A stretch of 64,000 bases of DNA from VFZP01 sp043755595 (GTDB taxonomy: Bacteria; Acidobacteriota; Terriglobia; Bryobacterales; Bryobacteraceae). The stretch covers positions 1 through 64,000 of the forward strand of contig JAYUSQ010000257.1 of the NCBI GenBank assembly GCA_043755595.1, in the 5' to 3' direction. The notes beneath the pieces were generated by a model that worked only from the letters and a program-made list of their open reading frames with translations, searched no databases and was not told the origin of the DNA. The position numbers were made by a program, and so were the translations under genes. Positions 1 to 9,053 of the stretch are shown here, in pieces (within the stretch, counting starts at the first letter, position 1; each line of letters opens with the position of its first letter).

Positions 1-2
1 AC

Positions 3-548
3 AGCTCCGGTATCTACGCCGCGCCGCTGCAAATGAAGGCCAACAACGGCATCTTCATCATCGATGACTTTGGCCGCCAGTTGATGTCCCCGCGCGATCT
101 ACTCAACCGGTGGATCGTGCCGCTGGATCGGCGTGTCGACTACCTGTCGCTGCGCTACGGCGTGAAATTCCAGATTCCGTTTGAAGTGATGGTGGTGTTC
201 TCTACCAACCTGGATCCGCAGGATCTGGCCGACGAAGCCTTCCTGCGCCGCATTCACAACAAGATCCTGATCGAAAGCGTGGACCCGAGCACCTTCGATC
301 AGATTTTCGCGCGTGTGGTATCCAGCAAGCGGGTGCCGCACGAACCCGATAGCGCCGAGTATCTGCGGAGGCTTTGCCTTTCGGGCGGCCGATCGGAATT
401 GCGCGCCTGCTACCCGCTTGATATCTGCAATATTCTGGCTTCGATCTCGGACTACGAACGGCGGGCCCTGCGGATGAGCAAGGAAGACCTGGAGCGCGCG
501 GTCGATTTATACTTCGCGCGCAGCCATGAGTTCGCGGTCGGAACGTGA
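3..548 (+). CDS. AAA+ family ATPase, 3' part (5' end outside the window)
   Basis: The reading frame is open from the first bases of the window, so the ATG at 33 is internal and the gene starts upstream. The visible part holds the second half of an AAA+ core: a Walker B strand (IFIIDDFGR), a sensor-1 strand ending in FSTN, and an arginine-finger-like LADEAFLRRI. A helical lid domain follows. The Walker A motif must lie upstream. Proteins of this kind use ATP hydrolysis to remodel partner proteins; the partner here is unknown. The next gene is convergent and ends only 9 bp away. Confidence 0.75.
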   Translation, partial: SSGIYAAPLQMKANNGIFIIDDFGRQLMSPRDLLNRWIVPLDRRVDYLSLRYGVKFQIPFEVMVVFSTNLDPQDLADEAFLRRIHNKILIESVDPSTFDQIFARVVSSKRVPHEPDSAEYLRRLCLSGGRSELRACYPLDICNILASISDYERRALRMSKEDLERAVDLYFARSHEFAVGT

Positions 549-557
549 GGGACCGCT

Positions 558-1439
558 CTATCCTTTTCGTTTCTTGGCGTCTTTGAGCTCTTTCTCCAAA
601 TTCGCCTTGAGTCCCTTGGTCTCTTTGGTGGTTTCGGTGACAGAGCCAAGCGCGCTGAGCCCTTGCTGGCAGAGGAATTCCTGCACACCCGGCGCACCTG
701 AAAACTTGCTGCCGTGGAGCAGGGCGCTCTGGTAGAGAGCTTTGGCCAGGACGAGTTCGAACGCGCTTCGGGGCACTTTTGCCGGTAGGGTCTGCAGCGC
801 TGCGCGGCCTTTGGCTGCATCGTCTTTTGCCCCGAGAGTATCGCAAATCGCCGTCACGACGCCGCGCGAAAGCATGCCTCTTAGGGCTGAGTCCACCGAA
901 CCTTCGTCAGGCGCCCGGCCTTGCGCAATGTTGGAAAGCTGCTGAGGCTTGGTGGTGGTGCCGGTGGCAGGGAACGGGAAATCGATTTCAACGGACGAGT
1001 TGGGAGCGCTTTTCACGTACTCAGCGTAGTGTTCGGCAAACGGCATGGTCATGCGCGTGGCCATCCCACGATATTCGGTGACTTTCTTGATGAAGGGAGT
1101 CGGATTGTCTTTGTTACTGCGGCGGCCGTACTCGTAGTTTTCGGCGAGTTCGGTGTAACCGGCGATCAGGCCGGATTCCAACAAAAGGCGGAAGGTCCAG
1201 GCGCGGCCGGTGAACTCGTTCTTTGTGGACTTGGTGATCTTGTCCAGCCACTCAGTCGCCTTCAGGTAATCGCCCTTCGCGTAGGCGTCCTTGGCTGTCT
1301 GGAAATAGTAGGCAGGAGTGCCGGTTCGTAGCGGAGGCGGTCCCCCACTATCGGAGCAGGACACGACGGACAAGGCGGCGGCGGCGAGGAGCGCGCCCGC
1401 GACACGGCGGCGGAGTTGGGGAGGGGAGGACTTCATCAT
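558..1439 (-). CDS. Predicted lipoprotein of unknown function
   Basis: I do not recognise the family. The start at 1439 gives a positively charged N-terminus, a hydrophobic stretch and a lipobox ending in VVSC, so the mature protein should be lipid-anchored at Cys. A longer frame reaches 1586 but would put about 50 charged residues before the signal peptide and run into the divergent tetR gene. The rest is mostly helical, with a TPR-like opening (AKGDYLKATEWLDKI), and ends in a lysine-rich tail. It may be an outer-membrane or periplasmic scaffold lipoprotein; this is inference. Its promoter region is shared with the divergent regulator. Confidence 0.6.
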   Translation of the reverse strand: MMKSSPPQLRRRVAGALLAAAALSVVSCSDSGGPPPLRTGTPAYYFQTAKDAYAKGDYLKATEWLDKITKSTKNEFTGRAWTFRLLLESGLIAGYTELAENYEYGRRSNKDNPTPFIKKVTEYRGMATRMTMPFAEHYAEYVKSAPNSSVEIDFPFPATGTTTKPQQLSNIAQGRAPDEGSVDSALRGMLSRGVVTAICDTLGAKDDAAKGRAALQTLPAKVPRSAFELVLAKALYQSALLHGSKFSGAPGVQEFLCQQGLSALGSVTETTKETKGLKANLEKELKDAKKRKG

Positions 1440-1536
1440 GTGAACGGACTTTGTATCACAATGGCAGCCCGGTGACAAGCCGGGGGGCGGCCGGCCACAG
1501 ATTGACCCGCCAGTCATTTCGCTGTATCGTGGGTCA

Positions 1537-2157
1537 GTGGGCATCCTCGGCCGTTCAAAAAAAGAAGTGTTGCTGGAATTTCGCACTGGCGAGATTTTAG
1601 CGGCCGCGCGGATTGTTTTTGCACGGCACGGCTATGGCGCCGCGACCGTGGATGAAATCGCCGACGCCGCAGGGGTCGCCAAAGGGACGGTTTATCTCTA
1701 TTTCCCTTCTAAACGCGATCTGTTTCTCGCGACGCTGCGGGAAGGCGTGGAAGCGCTGCACGCGGAGGCGAATCGGGAGATCGAACGGGCGGCTAGTGCG
1801 ATGGCGAAGATCCGCGCTTTCGTCGAGACGCGACTTTTTTACTGCGACCGGAACCGCGATTTTTTCCGAATCTACTACACCGAATTTTCGGCCCTGGCGG
1901 TACGGTCTTCCGGTGAGCGCCCCGAGTTTCAGGACCTGTACGATGCGCAGGCGGAACTGTTGCGGAGCGTGATTGAGTCAGGGATACGGCGGGGCGAAAT
2001 CCGGCGATGCGACAGCCGGAGGACAGCGCGGCTGATCTACGATCTGACGCGGGCGGCCATCGCGCAGCATGTGCTCGAAGAGGGAGAGGATGGGAACGAC
2101 GTGAAGGAATCCACCGACATGATTTGCAGTTTTATTTGCCGAGGGATAGGATGCTAA
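1537..2157 (+). CDS. TetR/AcrR family transcriptional regulator
   Basis: This is a 206-residue protein with an N-terminal helix-turn-helix of the TetR type (residues about 20-65, including AAGVAKGTVYLYFPSKRDLF). A variable helical ligand-binding domain follows. The start is GTG. The stop codon overlaps the ATG of the downstream membrane-fusion gene, so the three genes tetR-mfp-rnd look like one transcript. TetR proteins in this arrangement usually repress their own efflux operon and let go when a pump substrate binds. That role is inferred from position; I did not identify an operator. Confidence 0.88.
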   Translation: MGILGRSKKEVLLEFRTGEILAAARIVFARHGYGAATVDEIADAAGVAKGTVYLYFPSKRDLFLATLREGVEALHAEANREIERAASAMAKIRAFVETRLFYCDRNRDFFRIYYTEFSALAVRSSGERPEFQDLYDAQAELLRSVIESGIRRGEIRRCDSRRTARLIYDLTRAAIAQHVLEEGEDGNDVKESTDMICSFICRGIGC

Positions 2158-3353
2158 ATAATTTTCAAGTTACCGCGATTGCTACGGCGGCCTTTGCGTG
2201 CGCTGTTGTTACTTCCTGCGGCTCGACTCAGGCGAATGGGCCTGCGGCTGTTTCCCCTTCCTCACCTTCAGCGCCGGGTGTCCCGGTGAAAGTCGCGGTC
2301 GCGGAGACGCGGCGGGTACCGGTGGAAATCACGACCGTGGGAAACGTCGAAGCGTGGTCTACGATCGTCGTCCGCGCGCAGATTGGCGGTACACTCCAAA
2401 AGGTTCACTTTACCGAAGGCCAAATGGTAAAGGCCGGCGACACGCTTTTTGGAATCGACCCGCGCCCGTATCAGGGAGCCATCCAGCAGAGCCAGGCCAA
2501 TCAGGCGCGCGAGGAGGCTCAACTCCGGTTGGCCGAAGCGAATCTGGCGAGCGCGGAAGCGCAAGCGGCCCACTACGGCAAACAGGCCGAGCGATATGAG
2601 CAGTTGGCCGCCCAGGGCATCGCCTCGCGGGAACAGGCCGATCAGGCCGCCGTCGAAGCCCGGGCCCGGCGCACGGCGGTGCGCGCCAATAACGCCAATA
2701 TCGAAAGCGTCAAGGCCGCCATCCGCGCCGATGAGGTTGCAGTAGGTGGCGCCCGCCTTAATCTTAGTTATTGCACGATTAAGTCCCCCGTCAACGGCCG
2801 CACAGGCGCGATCCGGGTGAAGGAGGGCAACTTAGTCAAAGCGAACGACGTCGACTTAGTTACCATTCACCAGATACAACCTATTTACGTGGCCTTCTCC
2901 GTGCCGGAAGAACATCTGGCGACGATCCGGGCGCGGCGCGGCAATCTGTCCGTGTTGGCGGGCGTTCCGGGCGAAAGGCTTCCGCCCGGACAGGGAACCC
3001 TGAGCTTCATGGACAACATGGTGGACAGCACGACCGGCACGATTCGCTTGAAGGCAACGTTCCCCAATGAGACGGCGCGCTACTGGCCCGGCCAATTCGT
3101 GGACGTAAAGCTTCATCTGGAAGACCGGCCCAATTCGGTGGTCGTCCCGGCAGCGGCGGTCCAAACCGGGCAACAGGGTAACTATGTTTATGTCGTGAAG
3201 ACGGACAAAACTGTCGAGCTGCGAGTAGTAACTCCGGGGCCGCGCGCCGGTGGCGTAGTGTCGCTGACGCAAGGATTGGAATCGGGCGAGACCGTCGTCG
3301 TGGAAGGGCAACTTAGGCTGGCGGCAGGACTAAAAGTGACGGTGATGCCATGA
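2151..3353 (+). CDS. RND efflux periplasmic adaptor (membrane fusion) lipoprotein
   Basis: This 400-residue HlyD/AcrA-type adaptor joins an inner-membrane RND pump to an outer-membrane channel. The ATG at 2151 follows a GAGGGATAGG ribosome-binding region and gives a signal peptide with lipobox VTSC, so the protein is likely lipid-anchored. The order is a barrel-sandwich hybrid half (IVVRAQIGGTLQKVHF), a long alpha-hairpin (residues about 105-195, rich in Ala, Glu and Gln), the second lipoyl half, then the beta-barrel and membrane-proximal domains. An upstream in-frame start at 2007 would lie inside tetR and is unlikely. Its stop overlaps the pump start. Confidence 0.93.
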   Translation: MLNNFQVTAIATAAFACAVVTSCGSTQANGPAAVSPSSPSAPGVPVKVAVAETRRVPVEITTVGNVEAWSTIVVRAQIGGTLQKVHFTEGQMVKAGDTLFGIDPRPYQGAIQQSQANQAREEAQLRLAEANLASAEAQAAHYGKQAERYEQLAAQGIASREQADQAAVEARARRTAVRANNANIESVKAAIRADEVAVGGARLNLSYCTIKSPVNGRTGAIRVKEGNLVKANDVDLVTIHQIQPIYVAFSVPEEHLATIRARRGNLSVLAGVPGERLPPGQGTLSFMDNMVDSTTGTIRLKATFPNETARYWPGQFVDVKLHLEDRPNSVVVPAAAVQTGQQGNYVYVVKTDKTVELRVVTPGPRAGGVVSLTQGLESGETVVVEGQLRLAAGLKVTVMP

Positions 3354-6300
3354 AGTTGCATCCGACCGGGGGCAACGGCTTCACCAGTATTTTCATTCAG
3401 CGCGGCGTAGCCACGACGCTCGTCATGGCGGCCATCACGTTGTTTGGGTTGTTTGCATATCGCGCTCTGCCGGTATCCGATTTGCCCAATGTCGACCTGC
3501 CAACGCTAGTGGTGATCGCTTCGCTGCCTGGCGCGAACCCGGAGACCATGGCTTCGGCCGTCGCGACGCCGCTTGAGCGCCAGTTCACCACCATTGAAGG
3601 GCTGGACTCGATGACTTCGGTGTCCGCCTTGGGCGCCACCACGGTGACACTTCAGTTTTCGCTACAGCGTTCGCTGGATGGCGCGGCGCAGGATGTGCAG
3701 GCGTCGATCACGCAGGCTGCGCCCTATCTGCCGGCCGGCATGCCCACGCCGCCCACCTTCCGCAAGGTGAACCCCGCCGATCAGCCGATCTTTTTCCTGG
3801 CGTTGAAGTCGAGCACGATGCCGCTTTATCGGCTGCATGAGTACGCCGACACGATGATGGCGCAGCGCATCTCGACCGTGGCGGGCGTGGCGCAGGTGCA
3901 GATTCTCGGCGGGCAGAAATACGCCGTGCGCGTGCAGGTGAATCCGAAGAAACTCGCCGCGCGCGGGATTGGGATCGATGAAGTGGAGACGGCGATTCGC
4001 GCCCACAACGTCAACCTGCCCGTCGGCACAATGTGGGGGCCGGATCAGACTGTGACGCTGCAAGCCACGGGGCAATTGACTAGCGCCGAGGCATACAAGC
4101 CGTTGATCGTCACTTATAAAAACGGTACGCCTGTGCGGCTGTCGGAAATCGCGACCATCAGCGATTCGGTGGAAGACGACAAAGCCGCGGGCTGGTTCAA
4201 CACGCCTACGTCGAGCGATCGTTCGGTTAATCTCAGCGTCCTGCGCCAGCCGGGCACCAACACCGTGGAGGTGGCCGACAACGTGCGCACGTTGATCAAC
4301 CAGTTCAAAACGCAATTGCCGCCGTCGGTTGCGCTCGAAGTGCTTTTCGATCGATCGCTGACGATTCGCGAGTCGTTCAACGACATTCAGTTCACGATGT
4401 ACCTGACGCTCGGCCTAGTCGTCATGGTGATTTTCCTTTTCCTACGAAATTTTTCAGCCACCGTCATCCCGTCGCTCGCGTTGCCGCTTTCGGTGATCGG
4501 CACGTTCTCGGTGATGTACATGTTCGATTATTCGCTCGACAACTTGTCGATGATGGCGCTGATCCTGGCGATCGGTTTCGTGGTGGACGACGCGATTGTG
4601 GTGTTGGAAAATATCGTGCGCCACGTAGAGGCAGGGACGCCGCCGATGCGCGCGGCCTACATCGGCGCGGGCGAAGTGGGCTTTACGATCGTGTCGATGA
4701 CGGTTTCGCTCGCGGCGGTGTTTCTGCCGCTATTGTTCATGGGCGGCATCATCGGCCGTTTGTTCCGCGAGTTTGCCGTCACCATCGTCGCGGCGATTCT
4801 GATTTCTGGCTTTGTGTCGGTAACTTTGACACCGATGTTGTGCGGCCGCTTCCTGCGCGCGCATGGCGAGCACGGCTGGTTCTACCGCAAGACCGAAGCG
4901 GTGTTTGAGTGGCTGCTGCACATCTATGAGACGTCGCTCCGCTTCACGTTGCGCCATCGTCCCAGTTTCCTCGCGTTCAGCTTTTTGATTGCGGGCGCGT
5001 CGGTGTGGCTCTATACGCAGGTGCCCAAAGGCTTCCTGCCGTCCGAGGATAACGGCCAAATCTTCGTCACTACCGAGGCGGCCCAGGGCGCCTCGCAAGC
5101 TGACCTGCTGCGCGACCAGCAGCGGCTAATTAAAATCGCGCAAAAGAGCCCACACGTGAAGGCTTTCTATGCGGGCGTGGGTGGCGGGTCGAGCGCTGTG
5201 GCGAACGCCGGACCCAACTTCGGGCGTATGTTTTTCCACTTGAAGCCGCGGTCGGAGCGCAAGCTGAATGTCGACCAGGTAATGGCCGAGCTTCGCCCGC
5301 AATTGAATCAACTCCCGACGATGCGCGCGTTCCTGCAGAATCCGCCGGCCATTCGGATTGGCGGCTCGCTTACTAAGAGCCTGTATCAGTACACGCTGAT
5401 GAGCGGCGAAACGGACGCGTTGTATAAGGCATCGCTGGAGATGGAGAAGGAGATCGCCAAGGTGCCGGGGCTGGTGGACGTGACTAGCGATTTGCAGATC
5501 AAGTCGCCGCAGTTGAACGTGGTGATCGACCGCGAACGGGCGGCCTCGTTGGGTGTAACCCCGGACCGGATTGAGAACGCGCTGTTCGATGCGTACGGCC
5601 CGCGTTGGGTCTCGACCATTTACGCGCCGGACAACCAATACCGCGTGTTACTTGAAGTAGAGCGCGAATTCCAGGCCAACCCGGATTTGCTTTCGATGTT
5701 GTATGTACGCTCGTCACGGGGGGCGCTGGTGCCGATCGATAGTTTGGCGCGCATGGAGCCTCGCGCGGGGACGCAGACGATCAATCACTTCGGTCAGCTT
5801 CCGGCGGTGACGTTGTCGTTCAATCTGTCGCCGGGGGTTTCGCTGGGCGACGCTGTGGTGGGGATACAAGATGTGGCCGCGCGCGTGGTGCCCGCGGCGG
5901 TGACGACGGCGTTTCAAGGGACCGCGCAGGCCTTTCAACAATCGACGCAGTCTTTGGCGATCTTGCTGGTGATTGCGCTGCTGGTTGTATACATCGTGCT
6001 GGGTATTTTGTACGAAAGCTTCATTCACCCGTTGACGATTTTGTCAGGGTTGCCGTCGGCCGGATTCGGCGCGCTACTTACTCTGTACTTATTCAAGATG
6101 GATTTGAATATCTACTCGTTTGTCGGGCTGATTCTGTTGATCGGCATCGTAAAGAAAAACGCGATCATGCAGATCGACTTCGCGTTGGAAGCGGAGCGCA
6201 ACGAAGGAATGTCGCCCGCCGAAGCGATCTACCAGGGGTGCCTGGTGCGCTTCCGGCCGATCATGATGACGACGATGTGCGCGCTGCTAGGCGCGATGCC

Positions 6301-6505
6301 GATTGCGTTGGGTTATGGCGCAGGCGGCGAGGCGCGGCGTCCGTTGGGGCTTTGCGTGGTGGGCGGGCTGATGTTCTCGCAGTTGATTACGTTGTATCTG
6401 ACGCCGGTGGTGTATACGTATCTGGCGAAGGTGCATGGACGGCTGTCGAGGCCGCAACGCCCGGCGCCGGGGGCGGGGACGCTGGAGCCGGCGGCGGGGG
6501 ATTAG
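3350..6505 (+). CDS. RND multidrug efflux pump, inner-membrane HAE1-type transporter
   Basis: At 1051 residues this is the usual length of AcrB/MexB-type pumps, which export amphipathic compounds using the proton gradient. The proton-relay acidic pair appears in GFVVDDAIVVLENI near residue 413, and the matching lysine in IGIVKKNAIM near residue 935. Twelve membrane segments and two large periplasmic loops fit the family. The start overlaps the adaptor stop by 4 bp (ATGA), which suggests translational coupling. No outer-membrane channel gene follows, so a TolC-like partner must be encoded elsewhere. The substrate cannot be read from the sequence. Confidence 0.95.
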   Translation: MKLHPTGGNGFTSIFIQRGVATTLVMAAITLFGLFAYRALPVSDLPNVDLPTLVVIASLPGANPETMASAVATPLERQFTTIEGLDSMTSVSALGATTVTLQFSLQRSLDGAAQDVQASITQAAPYLPAGMPTPPTFRKVNPADQPIFFLALKSSTMPLYRLHEYADTMMAQRISTVAGVAQVQILGGQKYAVRVQVNPKKLAARGIGIDEVETAIRAHNVNLPVGTMWGPDQTVTLQATGQLTSAEAYKPLIVTYKNGTPVRLSEIATISDSVEDDKAAGWFNTPTSSDRSVNLSVLRQPGTNTVEVADNVRTLINQFKTQLPPSVALEVLFDRSLTIRESFNDIQFTMYLTLGLVVMVIFLFLRNFSATVIPSLALPLSVIGTFSVMYMFDYSLDNLSMMALILAIGFVVDDAIVVLENIVRHVEAGTPPMRAAYIGAGEVGFTIVSMTVSLAAVFLPLLFMGGIIGRLFREFAVTIVAAILISGFVSVTLTPMLCGRFLRAHGEHGWFYRKTEAVFEWLLHIYETSLRFTLRHRPSFLAFSFLIAGASVWLYTQVPKGFLPSEDNGQIFVTTEAAQGASQADLLRDQQRLIKIAQKSPHVKAFYAGVGGGSSAVANAGPNFGRMFFHLKPRSERKLNVDQVMAELRPQLNQLPTMRAFLQNPPAIRIGGSLTKSLYQYTLMSGETDALYKASLEMEKEIAKVPGLVDVTSDLQIKSPQLNVVIDRERAASLGVTPDRIENALFDAYGPRWVSTIYAPDNQYRVLLEVEREFQANPDLLSMLYVRSSRGALVPIDSLARMEPRAGTQTINHFGQLPAVTLSFNLSPGVSLGDAVVGIQDVAARVVPAAVTTAFQGTAQAFQQSTQSLAILLVIALLVVYIVLGILYESFIHPLTILSGLPSAGFGALLTLYLFKMDLNIYSFVGLILLIGIVKKNAIMQIDFALEAERNEGMSPAEAIYQGCLVRFRPIMMTTMCALLGAMPIALGYGAGGEARRPLGLCVVGGLMFSQLITLYLTPVVYTYLAKVHGRLSRPQRPAPGAGTLEPAAGD

Positions 6506-6654
6506 GAAGCGTCCGCCGCTCTCGGCCTCCGCATCAGAGCCGCCAGCTTTATAACGGTTGATTATACAATCGCCGGTTTGGCGGAAATAAAACTTGCCTG
6601 TTTTCAGCAGCTTGCGCAATACGCACCAGGCCGGTGGAAATAAGCCGTTCAACT

Positions 6655-6921
6655 TCAGGCCCAATACGGAACGTACCGCGCAAACTTCCGGGATGCCCCA
6701 ACGGCTTCATCCGGTCTAATTACTTTCGCCTCAATGGCGGCGGAGATCATCTGGCTGACCGCCTTGAGCTTGGATTCGGGCAGATCGAATCTTTTACGCA
6801 GGGTCAGGTTTGTCATCCTCTGCTGGGAGACAAATTTCAGTACGCAGTGTTGATAGCAGGCTCGGGTGCGTTCGTCGCGGGCCATTTCAGCAAGGCGGTG
6901 CGCAGAATGATGCGTGAACAT
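6655..6921 (-). pseudogene. C-terminal fragment of an AlbA_2/RecG-like putative DNA-binding protein
   Basis: The translated tail (RTRACYQHCVLKFVSQQRMT, then RKFARYVPYWA at the stop) matches my recollection of the C-terminus of AlbA_2-domain regulators often labelled RecG-related helicases, which are normally 400-500 residues. Only about 88 residues remain. Reading upstream on the same strand, a stop codon comes 13 codons before the first ATG, and there the opposite strand already encodes the HigB-like toxin. The N-terminal AlbA_2 domain is therefore missing, most likely through a rearrangement near 6895-6921. It is probably not functional. Confidence 0.55.
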
Positions 6922-7170
6922 CCTGCCGTCGCGGGCGCTCTGGATGCCTGGTGGAGATCAACCAAAGCGGCGCAGTGGAGGCATTTTGAGGAGTGCCGGA
7001 AGACGTTTGCCACCGTCGATCAAGTAGGCCGCTGCTTGATTTTTAACGTTCTGGGCAACATTCACCGCCTGATCGCGGTAGTGAGTTGGCGGAACCAGCG
7101 GATCTACGTCAAGGCGTTGCTAACGCATCGTGAATACGAGAGGAACACATGGCACAAGTGGGCGTATTAG
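6907..7170 (+). CDS. higB: HigB-type mRNA interferase toxin, N-terminus probably altered
   Basis: The protein carries the HigB_toxin pattern: LDAWW, then W and F spaced as in the family, VGRCLIFNVLGNIHRLI in the beta-sheet core, and LTHREYER near the end. HigB toxins bind the ribosome and cut translated mRNA. Family members normally begin about 10-15 residues before the HP motif. Here the only ATGs are at 6907 and 6910, just before REHP, and upstream sequence belongs to the antisense AlbA_2 fragment, so the first strand may be lost. A longer open frame back to 6634 is probably spurious. The antitoxin gene overlaps its 3' end but is broken by an inversion. Confidence 0.6.
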   Translation: MMREHPAVAGALDAWWRSTKAAQWRHFEECRKTFATVDQVGRCLIFNVLGNIHRLIAVVSWRNQRIYVKALLTHREYERNTWHKWAY

Positions 7171-7562
7171 CGGCGTAGACGCCGGCGGCTCCACCGTGCG
7201 GTCTTCGTACTCGGTGCATAGATGAGCGAGCAGGGTTTGTAACTCGCGCTCTTCCAGATCGAGTTCACGTTCCTCCGCAAGAGCGTCGAGTGCCTCGAGA
7301 CCATCCGCCAGCCGGTCGAATTCCTCGTCGCTTTGGATCATCCGTGGCCGGAGCTTCCCAAGTAACCGGCCGTATTTTTTCTCGTCTGCTGGAAGTCCTG
7401 GCATTTCTGATGGAACAGAATTCCTTGCGACCAGTGGATATGCTGGACGTGTTTGGATCGCGCGCCGTGGCCTCACAGGTCCTGAGCCGGAAGCGGGAGC
7501 TCAGCAAGGCACACGCGCGGCGGCTGGCCGATCGATTCCGCTTATCGGTTGAGGTGTTTATT
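7149..7562 (+). pseudogene. higA: higA antitoxin gene, split by an internal inversion
   Basis: From the ATG at 7149 the frame now reads MAQVGVLAA and stops. The N-terminal half of a HigA antitoxin (DEKKYGRLLGKL...EYEDRTVEPP) lies on the opposite strand directly after this point. The C-terminal helix-turn-helix half (LEVLAFLMEQN...SRKRELSKAHARRLADRF) resumes on the plus strand at about 7389. Reversing 7169-7390 joins all parts into one 138-codon frame overlapping higB by 22 bp, as in typical higBA operons. After VEVFI the frame has no immediate stop and runs on antisense to the SGNH gene until 7757. As sequenced, a full antitoxin cannot be made. Confidence 0.75.
7169..7390. other. Inverted 222-bp block inside higA, bounded by AGC/GCT
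   Basis: The block begins with AGC (7169-7171) and ends with its reverse complement GCT (7388-7390). Flipping it restores GTA-TTA-GCA-GAC at the left junction and ACG-CCG-CTG-GAA at the right, both in frame. Beyond these 3 bp I see no longer inverted repeat, so a recombinase-type switch is not supported. A microhomology event or a chimeric assembly fits better. Confidence 0.7.
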
Positions 7563-8226
7563 TGGGCTTCACCACCACCGCCCCGCAAGCCTCCATCACC
7601 TTCGCTGCGATCAAACGGTGACCCTCGGCATTGGGATGCAAGCCATCGGGGATTAAACGGCGATGGTCGCGCCGCGCCAGCCAGTCGCCGAAAACGTCAA
7701 CCAGGCACGCGCCAGTTAGTCGCGCCACACGGCGGGTTGCGTCGGCATACGGAGTAAGTCCGTCGTTGATATCGTTCTCCTGATAGAACGGCATGTTTTG
7801 GAATTTGTAGGCGCGCGTCATCGGGTTGGGAGTTAGTAACACCGGCTGGGCTTTGGCTTTCTTCACGCGCTCGACGATAGCCGTCAGATTCGTTTCGAAC
7901 TCCGCCTCGGATACTCGTGCTTCATTGCGCGCCACCGGGCCGGGATCCACCCAAGCGGCGTCATTCAAGCCGGCCATGATCAGCACGACGCGCGGACGGC
8001 GCGGCGGCGGGGCCGCCATAAGTTTGCCCACGCGCGCCAGCATCTTCGTGGATGTATCGCCGGCCACTCCCGCATTCACCGCCGGCTCGCGCAACTGCTT
8101 GCCGAGGATCGCGATGAATGAAGGCGCGGCGGCGACAGGCCGGCGGCCTCGAACTGGTTTCGGCCCCATGGTCACGCTGTCGCCCAACGCGGCGATGGTC
8201 AGCAGGAATCCTAACGTCTCAATCAT
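7558..8226 (-). CDS. SGNH/GDSL-family hydrolase
   Basis: This 222-residue protein has all four SGNH blocks: ALGDSVTM with Ser17, AGDTS with Gly56, MAGLND with Asn88, and PDGLHPN with Asp194 and His197. The family hydrolyses esters or acyl groups on lipids, carbohydrates or thioesters; the substrate here is unknown. A short hydrophobic N-terminus precedes block I so closely that a cleaved signal peptide is unlikely without losing Ser17. Its 3' end overlaps the higA relic by a few bases, so the disturbed toxin-antitoxin patch abuts an intact gene. Confidence 0.82.
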   Translation of the reverse strand: MIETLGFLLTIAALGDSVTMGPKPVRGRRPVAAAPSFIAILGKQLREPAVNAGVAGDTSTKMLARVGKLMAAPPPRRPRVVLIMAGLNDAAWVDPGPVARNEARVSEAEFETNLTAIVERVKKAKAQPVLLTPNPMTRAYKFQNMPFYQENDINDGLTPYADATRRVARLTGACLVDVFGDWLARRDHRRLIPDGLHPNAEGHRLIAAKVMEACGAVVVKPK

Positions 8227-8264
8227 CCTGATTCGAGCATGTCACAATGTAGGGGAGAAACGCG

Positions 8265-9053
8265 ATGCGACGACGATTGGCGCTGGTGTTCTGGCTGGTC
8301 CTGGCTGCCTTGCCCGTAGCCGCCGATCTCAAGCTGTATCTCAAGGAAGGCGGACACCACGTGGTCCGCGAATTTGAGGTCAAGACCGACCGCGTCCGTT
8401 TCTATTCCACCGAGCGCGGCGATTGGGAAGAGATTCCGCTCGATCTGATCGATCTTAAGAAGACCCAAGCCGAACAGAAACGGCGCGAAACCAGCGATGC
8501 CGCGCAAAAGAAGGCCGACACCGCCGAGCGCGACGCTGAGCGTGCGCAACGCCGCGAAGCCAACGCCATTCCCGATGAGCCCGGTGTCTACTGGATCGAC
8601 AACGGGAACGTGATCGCGCTTAAAGCGTCCGACGTGAAGGTGGTGACCGACAAGCGGCGTTCGATTCTGAAAACTATTACGCCGGTGCCAATGGTCGCAG
8701 GCAAATCCACTCTTGAGATTGAAGGCCGGACATCGCAGCGTCCCATCGCGCGGCAACTTCCGGAACTCTATCTTCGCTTGGGGCAGCCGGAGCAGTTCGG
8801 GATCGTGCGTTGCTCGCCGGGCAAGGAAGGCTCGCGGATTGTGGAGCGCTGGAGTGTCATCCCGATTTCGAAGGAACTCATTCAGGAACGGGACAGCGTC
8901 GAAGTGTTCCGTTATCAGGTTGCCGAAGGGCTGTACAAGGTGTGGCCCCAAAAGCCCATGATGCCGGGCGAGTTCGCTTTCGTGCAGTTCACCGAAGGCA
9001 AAGGCCAAGTGCAGGTGTGGGACTTCACGATTCAAAGCGAGGTTCAGCGTTGA
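8265..9053 (+). CDS. Secreted protein of unknown function with a coiled-coil segment
   Basis: I do not recognise the family. A clear signal peptide (MRRRLALVFWLVLAALPVAA) precedes a beta-rich start that speaks of a membrane or SH3-like fold. A lysine/glutamate-rich predicted coiled coil covers residues about 68-105, and a beta-rich C-terminal domain follows. A GGGGAG ribosome-binding site lies 8 nt before the ATG. The stop codon overlaps the TTG start of the glycosyltransferase gene (TTGA), so the two are probably co-translated and may share a cell-envelope role. That link is inferred from position only. Confidence 0.7.
   Translation: MRRRLALVFWLVLAALPVAADLKLYLKEGGHHVVREFEVKTDRVRFYSTERGDWEEIPLDLIDLKKTQAEQKRRETSDAAQKKADTAERDAERAQRREANAIPDEPGVYWIDNGNVIALKASDVKVVTDKRRSILKTITPVPMVAGKSTLEIEGRTSQRPIARQLPELYLRLGQPEQFGIVRCSPGKEGSRIVERWSVIPISKELIQERDSVEVFRYQVAEGLYKVWPQKPMMPGEFAFVQFTEGKGQVQVWDFTIQSEVQR

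Noticed and set aside
6634..6906. N-terminal part of the longer HigB frame
   Set aside because: It is antisense to the AlbA_2-type fragment and has no resemblance to HigB; the toxin-like part begins near 6907.
7169..7390. Site-specific recombinase-driven invertible switch
   Set aside because: Only a 3-bp inverted repeat flanks the block and no recombinase gene is nearby; the inversion itself is kept as a finding, the mechanism is not.
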